Positions 1 to 5,461 of a DNA stretch of 6,464 nt are shown here, piece by piece. Numbering within the stretch: position 1 is the stretch's first letter; each line of letters begins with the position of its first letter. Below the pieces are notes generated by a model. It was not told where the DNA came from. It worked only from the letters and a program-made list of their open reading frames with translations, and did no database searches. Made by a program: the position numbers and the translations under genes. The DNA comes from an uncultured Chloroflexota bacterium (GTDB lineage Bacteria; Chloroflexota; Anaerolineae; B4-G1; DUEL01), in assembly GCA_937138275.1 (NCBI GenBank), contig CAKZOY010000470.1:1-6464 (forward strand), in the 5' to 3' direction.

Positions 1-47
1 GTTACGCCATAGAACTGAAATACACCCGTGTGCAGGGGTATCGGCAT

Positions 48-76
48 TTGACGAAAAACCCGTTTGCAGTTATACT
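48..76 (+). promoter_or_regulatory. Sigma70-type promoter of the tRNA-Leu gene
   Basis: A TTGACG box (48-53) and a TATACT box (71-76) are separated by exactly 17 bases. Each differs from the housekeeping consensus (TTGACA / TATAAT) at one or two positions. Transcription would begin near position 83, about six bases before the mature tRNA. The surrounding sequence is AT-richer than the rest of the window. No other promoter is visible before the two protein genes that follow, so this one may serve them as well (inference). Confidence 0.85.
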
Positions 77-88
77 ATTTGCCGGAAG

Positions 89-171
89 GCCGGAGTGGCG
101 GAACAGGCAGACGCGCGCGACTCAAAATCGTGTGGGCTCGGCTCATGTGGGTTCGACTCCCACCTCCGGCA
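89..171 (+). tRNA. tRNA-Leu, anticodon CAA
   Basis: A complete 83-base class II tRNA reading UUG codons. The acceptor stem is a perfect seven pairs (89-95 with 164-170) and the discriminator base is A171, as expected for leucine. The D stem is 98-100 with 112-114. The anticodon stem is 116-120 with 128-132, enclosing loop CTCAAAA with CAA at 123-125. A long variable arm (133-146) folds into a five-pair helix with loop TCG, typical of Leu/Ser/Tyr tRNAs. The T stem is 147-151 with 159-163 around loop TTCGACT. The 3' CCA is not encoded (CTC follows the discriminator), so it must be added by the CCA enzyme. A perfect promoter lies just upstream. No duplicated 3' end indicating element integration was seen in the window. 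Confidence 0.97.
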
Positions 172-181
172 CTCTCTACAG

Positions 182-229
182 AGGTGACGGTCAGCCTCTA
201 CCGGCCGTCACCTTCACGTTTCAGGTGAC
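182..229 (+). promoter_or_regulatory. Leader with two mutually exclusive hairpins after the tRNA
   Basis: Ten bases after the tRNA, AGGTGACGG (182-190) pairs perfectly with CCGTCACCT (205-213) around a 14-base loop. The heptamer AGGTGAC recurs at 223-229, where it includes the weak ribosome site of the next gene. The segment GTCACCT (207-213) can therefore pair either with 182-188 or with 223-229 (nine-base loop), and the second fold would hide the ribosome site. The first hairpin could also act as a weak terminator, but only TTCACGTTT follows it, not a proper T-run. The pairings are seen in the sequence; the regulatory role is inference. Confidence 0.5.
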
Positions 230-233
230 CCCT

Positions 234-602
234 ATGCGGAACGCACTCCTGTGGGGATTCATCGCTCTGGTCCTGGGCATCGCCCTGGGCCTCCTCGTCG
301 GCTGGGTCCTCTGGCCCGTCCAGTACACCAACACCGCCCCCGCGCAACTGCGCCAGGACTACCGCAACGACTACATTCTCATGGTCGCCGCGGCTTACCA
401 GGTGGAAGGAAACTCAGAGACAGCCCGAGAACGGCTGGCGCGCCTGGACCCGGAACAGCCGGAACGCCCCCTGATAGAACTGACCGAGACGCTGATCGTC
501 CAGAGCGGCCGCCCCGGCGACATCCGGATGCTGGTGCGGTTGGCCCAGGCGCTGGACGCCGCGACCCCGGCGATGTTGCCATATCTGGGAGGCGCGCCGT
601 GA
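234..602 (+). CDS. Small single-pass membrane protein of unknown function
   Basis: A 122-residue protein that I cannot name. Residues 5-28 form one hydrophobic, Gly/Leu-rich membrane segment (signal-anchor type). It is followed by a conserved juxtamembrane stretch WPVQYTNTAP and an R-x-D-Y-R motif (about 40-44). The remaining ~75 residues look alpha-helical (AAAYQVEGN...ARERLARLD, then a second helix pair), reminiscent of a short TPR-like helical repeat. ATG 234 is preferred: AGGTGA (223-228) lies six bases or so upstream, and the reading frame further upstream runs through the tRNA gene. An in-frame GTG at 225 is possible but less likely. The next gene overlaps its stop by four bases and encodes a paralogue, so the two are probably co-translated. 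Similar small membrane-anchored proteins are, to my recollection, common in Anaerolineae. The function is unknown. Confidence 0.8.
   Translation: MRNALLWGFIALVLGIALGLLVGWVLWPVQYTNTAPAQLRQDYRNDYILMVAAAYQVEGNSETARERLARLDPEQPERPLIELTETLIVQSGRPGDIRMLVRLAQALDAATPAMLPYLGGAP
587..592 (+). promoter_or_regulatory. Ribosome site deciding the GTG start at 599
   Basis: GGGAGG ends six bases before GTG 599, an ideal spacing. The alternative in-frame ATG at 611 would be 18 bases away, so the GTG is preferred. Confidence 0.7.
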
Positions 603-1471
603 GCCCCAGAATGCGATTCCTCACGGGGGCTCTGGGCCTGGTCCTGGGACTGACGCTGGGGCTGGTCTACTCCTGGCTGATTGACCCCGTTCAACTCTAC
701 AACACGACTCCCCCCCTTCTGCGCAGCGATTACCGGCACGAATGGATTCGGCTGGCGGCTCTGGGGTATGTGGCGGACGGGGATATGGACCGGGCCGTTG
801 CCCGGCTGAAGGGGTTGCGGCAAGAGGACGTGCAGGACGCGCTGGCGGCGATGATAGAGGCCTACGTGGCTCACGGTCAGCCCGCGCCGACGATGCGTAA
901 ACTGAGCCTTCTGGCCCAGCGCCTCGGCGTCTACACTCCGGCGATGCGGATTTATCTGGAGACCCCGGCCCCTCCCACCGGAGGTGTCCTTCCGACCCCG
1001 GCGCCTACGGCTGAACCGGGGACCGCTCCCACAGCGGTTCCGTCTCCGACTCCTTCTCCGTCTTCTACGGCCCCCTTTCTCCCCTCCCCCGTCCCTTCCC
1101 CTTACCGGGTGGTCGCCCAGAACCTGGTCTGTGAGGGGGAATCGGGGCAACTGCGCATCTGGGTGCAGGGGCCGCCTCCCCCCACTCCGACCCCCGCTCC
1201 CCGCCGCGTGACGCCCACCCCGGCAGGCCCCCAGCCGCTATCCGGCGTGGTGCTCTGGCTCCTCTGGGCCGATGGCGCGGACCGGGCCGTCACCGGGATG
1301 CGCCCCTGGATCAGCCCCGGCTACGCCGACTTTGTGCTCCAGCCGGGTGTTTTCTACGCCCTGAGCGTGGAGGAGCCCAACGCCCCCATCCTCTCCGGCC
1401 TGACCCTCCAGATGTGCCCCGAAGGCGACCGGATGGGTTCGTGGGAAATCGTCATAGAGAAGACCCCGTAG
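599..1471 (+). CDS. Membrane-anchored protein with Pro/Thr linker and C-terminal beta-like domain
   Basis: A 290-residue protein of unknown function. Residues 7-28 are a membrane anchor. Residues 29-120 match the upstream protein along its length: DPVQLYNTTP juxtamembrane stretch, R-x-D-Y-R at 42-46, helical ARLKGL region, and a closing TPAMxxYL motif. A Pro/Thr/Ser-rich linker (about 122-168) then leads to a C-terminal region (169-290) with Cys178 and Cys273, alternating hydrophobic strands, the stretch SPGYADFVLQPG (239-250) and a WEIVIEK ending. It resembles a small extracytoplasmic beta-sandwich that I recall from Chloroflexi surface proteins. A second Pro/Thr patch (192-213) interrupts this domain. 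The GTG start overlaps the upstream stop (GTGA) and has a good ribosome site; ATG 611 is the alternative. The C-terminal part probably lies outside the membrane. The stop is only two bases from that of the converging aminotransferase gene. Confidence 0.82.
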   Translation: MSPRMRFLTGALGLVLGLTLGLVYSWLIDPVQLYNTTPPLLRSDYRHEWIRLAALGYVADGDMDRAVARLKGLRQEDVQDALAAMIEAYVAHGQPAPTMRKLSLLAQRLGVYTPAMRIYLETPAPPTGGVLPTPAPTAEPGTAPTAVPSPTPSPSSTAPFLPSPVPSPYRVVAQNLVCEGESGQLRIWVQGPPPPTPTPAPRRVTPTPAGPQPLSGVVLWLLWADGADRAVTGMRPWISPGYADFVLQPGVFYALSVEEPNAPILSGLTLQMCPEGDRMGSWEIVIEKTP

Positions 1472-1473
1472 AG

Positions 1474-2775
1474 TCAGGATTCGGCCAGTACCGCCCGACG
1501 GAAAATGGATAGCCCCTCCTCCACCTGCTCGCGCGTGATCGTCAGCGGGGGGATCAGGCGGATGGTCTGCGTCCAGTGGCCGCAGGGGTAGAGGAGCAGG
1601 CCGCCCTCCAGCGCCCGCTGCAGTATGCGGGAGACCGCCTCCGGGTTGGGGTCTCTGGAGCCCGGACGGACGAACTCCACCGCAATCATCAGGCCCACCC
1701 CGCGCACGTCCCCAACGATGGGGGATTCCGCCCGGAACCGGCGGAGTTGTTCCAGCATATACGCCCCCTGAATGCGGGCGTTCTCCAGCAGATTTTCCTC
1801 CCGAATGACCGCCAGCACCGTCAGCGCCGCGGCGCAGGAGATGGGACTGCCGCCATAGGTGGTGCCGTGGGACGCCGGACCCCACCGCTTCATCAAATCG
1901 CGGCGGGCGGCGACGGCTCCCAGCGGGAAGCCGTTGGCGATCCCTTTCGCCAGGCAGAGGATATCCGGCTCCACCCCGAAGGCCTGGGCGGCGAACCATT
2001 CCCCCGTTCGTCCGAAGCCGGTCTGGACCTCGTCAAAAATCAGCAGGATGCCGTACTCGTCGGCAATGCGACGCAGTTCCACCAGCCATTCCCGCGGCGG
2101 GATAACGTAGCCTCCCTCCCCCTGGATCGGCTCCAGTAGAAACGCCGCGACGTCCTGCGGAGCGATCACGTACTCAAACAATCGCTCTATGTCCTCCAGC
2201 GCCTCCCGCGCGCACGCGACCGGATCGGGGGCGGAGGAACGGAAGGGGTATGGGAAGCGGGCGTAGTAGACATCGGGGAGAAACGGCCCGTGGCCGGTGC
2301 GGTAGCGCACTTTGGAGGTGGTAACGGAAACGGCGCCCATCGTGCGTCCGTGGAAACCGCCCAGAAAGGCGATGATGCCGCACCGCCCGGTGACGTAGCG
2401 GGCCAGTTTGATCGCCCCTTCCACCGCCTCGGCGCCGCTGTTGCCGAAGAAGAACATATCGGCGCCGCCGGGGGTGACCTGGGCCAGTTCCCATGCCAGT
2501 CGCAGCGCCGCCTCGTGGGCGATCACCCCCAGCGGGGCGTGGACCATCCGCTCCATCTGCTCCCGCGCCGCCGCCACGACGCGCGGATGGTTGTGCCCCA
2601 CGTTGCAGGCCCCGAAGCCGGAAAGGAAATCCAGGTAGCGGCGGCCGTCCCGCGCGTAGAGGTAGACCCCTTCCGCCCGCTCTACCGGCAGATTGGGCCA
2701 GTCCTGGGCCAGGCAGGGGGCCAGTAAGTCGCTCAGGCGGGCGTAGAGTTCGTCGTAAGAGGGATACTTGTCCAC
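1474..2775 (-). CDS. Class III PLP-dependent aminotransferase (GabT/ornithine type)
   Basis: A 433-residue fold-type I enzyme, close to the usual ~425-450 for the family, that moves an amino group from an amine or omega-amino acid to a keto acid using PLP in the cytoplasm. Visible hallmarks, numbered from the GTG start: GNSGAEAVE (111-119), which binds the cofactor phosphate; GFHGRT (140-145); EPIQGEGG (215-222), whose Glu220 matches the 'switch' glutamate of GABA aminotransferase; DEVQTGFGRTG (248-258), with Asp248 bonding the pyridine nitrogen; LAKGIANGFPLGA, with Lys277 as the Schiff-base lysine; and Arg406 in TIRLIPPLTI, matching the carboxylate-binding arginine. All catalytic residues are present. 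It could be a 4-aminobutyrate, ornithine/acetylornithine or similar aminotransferase, or one of the related amino-acid racemases. A BioA role seems unlikely because the motifs are GabT-like. It lies 21 bases after the T-component gene and is probably the last gene of the transporter operon. Confidence 0.93.
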   Translation of the reverse strand: MDKYPSYDELYARLSDLLAPCLAQDWPNLPVERAEGVYLYARDGRRYLDFLSGFGACNVGHNHPRVVAAAREQMERMVHAPLGVIAHEAALRLAWELAQVTPGGADMFFFGNSGAEAVEGAIKLARYVTGRCGIIAFLGGFHGRTMGAVSVTTSKVRYRTGHGPFLPDVYYARFPYPFRSSAPDPVACAREALEDIERLFEYVIAPQDVAAFLLEPIQGEGGYVIPPREWLVELRRIADEYGILLIFDEVQTGFGRTGEWFAAQAFGVEPDILCLAKGIANGFPLGAVAARRDLMKRWGPASHGTTYGGSPISCAAALTVLAVIREENLLENARIQGAYMLEQLRRFRAESPIVGDVRGVGLMIAVEFVRPGSRDPNPEAVSRILQRALEGGLLLYPCGHWTQTIRLIPPLTITREQVEEGLSIFRRAVLAES

Positions 2776-2781
2776 GGTGGG

Positions 2782-2787
2782 CCTCCT
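2782..2787 (-). promoter_or_regulatory. AGGAGG ribosome site fixing the aminotransferase start
   Basis: A perfect AGGAGG sits six bases before GTG 2775. The longer ATG start at 2793 would place this site inside the coding region and has no ribosome site of its own, so GTG 2775 is chosen. Confidence 0.85.
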
Positions 2788-2796
2788 GTCCATTGT

Positions 2797-3603
2797 TCAG
2801 GCGAACTTCAATACCGTACACAACCCGAAGACGCCGACGATCAGCGCCAGCCAGAAGTAGTCGGCCGGACGGGTTGTTAAAACTTCTATTTCGGTGGGAC
2901 GAACCGGTGCGCCGAATCCTTTCGTCTCCAGGGCGATCTGGAAATCGTTGGCCTTGCGAAAAAGAAGCAGGATCAGCGGCGTGATGATGGGGATGTAGGC
3001 CCGGAACGCGCGGCGGATCGGGTTCATCGCGTCTATGTCAAATGCCCGGAGTTTCTGTGCGTCCACGATGGACGACCACATCTCAAAGAGCAACGTGGTG
3101 AAGGAAAGGGCGCTGACGAACATGAACGTAGCGGTGGGGGGAACGCGCAGTTTCCCCATCGCGCTCATAATGGCCGATGTGGGCGTGGTCATCACGAAGA
3201 GGGGGAGCGCCGACGTCGCGGCTAAGATGCGGACGCTGAGCACCAGCCCGAACCAAACCCCCTCTCGGGTGATGACCCCCAGGTCAGCCTCCCAGAGTTT
3301 CAGGTGCCCCAGAACAATGAGCGGCGTCTGCCCTCCCCGGTAGGTGAACCCTTGGATCAGGATGAGGAAGACGAAGGTCCCCAGCAGAATCTTGAACAGC
3401 GTGGCGAAGCGGCGCGGTTCAATGCGCGCCAGAGCCCATAGAAGGGCTGAAAACCCCAGCCAGATGAGCAGAATGGGCATATCGGTCAGGCGGATGGGGT
3501 ACATCACCAGCACCAGCGTCAGCAGCAGGTAGGCCAGTTTGACCAGGGGATGCAGGCAGTGGATGGGAGTATTCAGATGGGTATAGCGGAATGCCGGTTG
3601 CAT
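2797..3603 (-). CDS. ecfT: ECF transporter T component (EcfT-type transmembrane coupling protein)
   Basis: A 268-residue polytopic inner-membrane protein of the CbiQ/EcfT family, which links the ATPases to the substrate-binding S protein. The N-terminal NTPIHCLHPLVKL (11-23) matches the conserved start of the family. Hydrophobic segments lie near 18-37, 41-60, 66-86, 115-138, 205-218 and 249-267. Between them is the long cytoplasmic coupling region. The two coupling motifs, normally Ala-Arg-Gly, appear as Leu185-Arg186-Ala187 (in AQKLRAFD) and Thr227-Lys228-Gly229 (in ALETKGFGAP). The basic residue is kept in both, but the flanking residues differ. The ATG overlaps the last base of the ATPase stop (TAATG), and GGAGG at 3611-3615 lies seven bases upstream, so translation is probably coupled and the subunits made together. 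Confidence 0.94.
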   Translation of the reverse strand: MQPAFRYTHLNTPIHCLHPLVKLAYLLLTLVLVMYPIRLTDMPILLIWLGFSALLWALARIEPRRFATLFKILLGTFVFLILIQGFTYRGGQTPLIVLGHLKLWEADLGVITREGVWFGLVLSVRILAATSALPLFVMTTPTSAIMSAMGKLRVPPTATFMFVSALSFTTLLFEMWSSIVDAQKLRAFDIDAMNPIRRAFRAYIPIITPLILLLFRKANDFQIALETKGFGAPVRPTEIEVLTTRPADYFWLALIVGVFGLCTVLKFA

Positions 3604-5357
3604 TACTCTCCCTCCACCTGGGGCGTCCGGGGAACCAGGACGCGGGTCAGTTCGTCTAACGTCGTTATGTGCGGCGGCACACCCAGAGGGGCCAGGGCCT
3701 GGGCCAGTTGCGCGGCAACCGGGGGCACCACGAAACTCTTCCGGAGTTCCTCCACCTGGGCGAAGACCTCGGGGGTGGGGCCGTCCAGCAGAATGCGCCC
3801 TTCGTGCATTACGATCAGCCGCTGGGCGTACCGGGCGATCAGGTCCACATCGTGGGTGATCATCAGGACGGTGCCCCCTTCTTCGTGGAAACGGCGGGCC
3901 AGTTCGGCCAGTTGGTAGCGGCCCCGGTGGTCCTGGGCCGTTGTTGGTTCGTCCATAATCAGCACTTCCGGCCCCAGGGCCATCGTCGCGGCCACGGCCA
4001 GTTTGCGCCGGTCGCCAAAGGATAGGCGGAAGGGAAAGAGGTCCGCATACGCCTCCAGACCGACCCGCCGCAGCGCTTCATCCACCCGCGGGTCTATCTC
4101 TTCCTCGGGCACTCCGACGTTGCGCAGCCCGAAACGGACCTCGTCCCGGCAGGACACGGTGAACAACTGGTAGTCGGGGTTCTGGAGCACCAGTCCGATC
4201 CGGCGGGCGATCTCCCCCACCGAGAACCGGCGCAGATTCTGCCCCTGGAACATGACCTCACCCTTTTTCGGGCGCAGTAGTCCGACAAAGCATTTCACAA
4301 GAGTGCTCTTCCCCGACCCATTCTGGCCGATGATGCCCACGAACTCCCCCTGCCGGATTTCCAGACGGACGTCCCGCAGGGCGGTCACTGGCGGCGGGCC
4401 GGGGTACTCCACGGTCAGGTTGCGGGCCTCCAGAACAACCGGGCCGCTGTTGTGGAGAGCGGGCGGCGGAGGGACGGCCTCCGGCCTCAGGGCCAACTGC
4501 CCCTTCCCAAGGGCCTCTCGGACCCGATCCGCTACTTCGGAGACGGTGAGGCTCCAACCGCCCGGTCGGTCGGCATCCTTTAGCCCGAGACGCGCCTGAA
4601 TCTGGATCAGCGCCGGAGTTTTTACCCCCGCCTGTTCCAGACGCCGTGTCTGGGAGAATACCTCCGCAGGAGAGCCCTGCAGGATAGTTTCTCCCCCCTC
4701 CAGTACCAGCACCTGATCGGCCAGGTGCAGGACTTCTTCGGTCTCGTGGGTGGTCATCACAATGGTCAGGTCGCCCGCGCGCTTCAATCGCTCAATCGCC
4801 TCCCCGACTTCCCAGCGGCCCAGCGGGTCCAACTGCGACGTGGGCTCATCCAGAATCAATACCTGGGGCTGCATGGTCAGCACCGAGGCCAGGGCGGCGC
4901 GCTGTTTCTGCCCACCGGAGAGGTCGCGGGGGTTGTGCTCCTCCAGCCCTTCCAGCCGGACCAGCGCCAGTGCCTCCTGGACCCGACGCAGGATTTCCTC
5001 CCGCGGTACTCCCAGGTTCGCCGGTCCGAAGGCCAACTCGGCCTTCAACGTGGGCATAAACAGTTGTACCTCTGGGTCCTGCATCAACACACCGCAGCGC
5101 TGCGCGGTGATATAGAGGGGCTCGTCCCAGGGGTCCAGGTCCACCAGGCGGACGTTTCCCCGCCGTCGGCCGCCGTAGATGTGGGGGACGATGCCGCTGG
5201 TCAGGTAGCAGAGGGTGGATTTGCCCGCTCCATTGGCGCCCAGGACAACCACAAATTCCCCCCGGCGCGCAGTGAGGTTCAGGTCGCGCAGGGCGACGAC
5301 GTCTCCCTCGTAGGTGAACGTCACGTTCTCTAACGATATGGCGCTATCTTCGCGCAA
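3603..5357 (-). CDS. Fused two-domain ECF transporter ATPase (EcfA-type)
   Basis: A 584-residue protein carrying both ATP-binding cassettes of an ECF importer in one chain. Domain 1 (about 6-240): Walker A GANGAGKST (40-48), Q-loop Gln93 within QDPEVQLF, signature LSGGQ (146-150), Walker B LILDE with Glu171, and switch His204. Domain 2 (about 307-540): Walker A GQNGSGKST (344-352), Gln392 within QNPDYQLF, signature LSFGD (445-449), Walker B LIMDE with Glu470, and His502. The two QxPxxQLF stretches are the Q-helix hallmark of ECF/CbiO ATPases. The linker (about 250-305) is partly Pro-rich. Both sites keep their catalytic residues, but the second signature departs from LSGGQ. The start is TTG, with AGGAGG four bases upstream and no better start nearby. 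The fused arrangement is known from ECF systems for thiamine-type precursors and others. It lies between the S and T genes of the same operon. Confidence 0.95.
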   Translation of the reverse strand: MREDSAISLENVTFTYEGDVVALRDLNLTARRGEFVVVLGANGAGKSTLCYLTSGIVPHIYGGRRRGNVRLVDLDPWDEPLYITAQRCGVLMQDPEVQLFMPTLKAELAFGPANLGVPREEILRRVQEALALVRLEGLEEHNPRDLSGGQKQRAALASVLTMQPQVLILDEPTSQLDPLGRWEVGEAIERLKRAGDLTIVMTTHETEEVLHLADQVLVLEGGETILQGSPAEVFSQTRRLEQAGVKTPALIQIQARLGLKDADRPGGWSLTVSEVADRVREALGKGQLALRPEAVPPPPALHNSGPVVLEARNLTVEYPGPPPVTALRDVRLEIRQGEFVGIIGQNGSGKSTLVKCFVGLLRPKKGEVMFQGQNLRRFSVGEIARRIGLVLQNPDYQLFTVSCRDEVRFGLRNVGVPEEEIDPRVDEALRRVGLEAYADLFPFRLSFGDRRKLAVAATMALGPEVLIMDEPTTAQDHRGRYQLAELARRFHEEGGTVLMITHDVDLIARYAQRLIVMHEGRILLDGPTPEVFAQVEELRKSFVVPPVAAQLAQALAPLGVPPHITTLDELTRVLVPRTPQVEGE

Positions 5358-5361
5358 TCGG

Positions 5362-5367
5362 CCTCCT
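5362..5367 (-). promoter_or_regulatory. AGGAGG ribosome site for the TTG-initiated ATPase
   Basis: A perfect AGGAGG lies four bases before TTG 5357. This spacing is slightly short but usable, and no ATG or GTG start lies at a better distance, which supports the rare TTG start. Confidence 0.75.
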
Positions 5368-5393
5368 GAGGATATGGGTAGGTTTTTGAGGAT

Positions 5394-5428
5394 GGGCGGG
5401 GGCGGTGGGGTGGGGGATGCCCCCGCCC
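5394..5428 (-). other. GC-rich hairpin in the gap between S-component and ATPase genes
   Basis: GGGCGGGGGC and GCCCCCGCCC form a perfect ten-pair stem (5419-5428 with 5394-5403) around a 15-base C-rich loop. No T-run follows on the transcribed strand, so it is not a standard terminator. It could be a pause, attenuation or mRNA-protection element that sets different amounts of S protein and ATPase, or a degenerate dispersed repeat. The opposite (+) strand contains four G-runs (3, 5, 4 and 5 long, 5394-5416), a G-quadruplex candidate. Confidence 0.55.
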
Positions 5429-5461
5429 TTCTGACGATGGGCTTCTGGGAAGGCTTTCGGA

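Noticed and set aside
81..94. Duplicated GCCGGA just before the tRNA 5' end
   Set aside because: The upstream copy lies mostly before the expected transcript start, so it is unlikely to compete for pairing with the acceptor strand.
164..171. tRNA 3' end as an attachment site for an integrated element
   Set aside because: No repeat of the tRNA end and no integrase or phage gene occurs in the window.
182..213. Classical Rho-independent terminator after the tRNA
   Set aside because: The stem is good, but the following TTCACGTTT is not a T-run; it is kept only as a possible regulatory hairpin.
30..233. Open frame running upstream of the first membrane-protein gene
   Set aside because: It passes straight through the promoter and the complete tRNA-Leu; only the part from ATG 234 has protein-like composition and a paralogue.
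251..598. Upstream extension of the second membrane-protein frame
   Set aside because: It overlaps the first gene in another frame, is Arg/Pro/Gly-rich in the way GC-rich shadow frames are, and the ribosome site supports GTG 599.
1238..1999. Long frames opposite or shifted to the aminotransferase, ATPase and S genes
   Set aside because: These follow from high GC at third codon positions, show Arg/Gly/Pro-rich translations without motifs, and overlap well-supported genes.
2776..2793. ATG start at 2793 for the aminotransferase
   Set aside because: It would put a perfect AGGAGG inside the coding region; GTG 2775 has that site at ideal distance.
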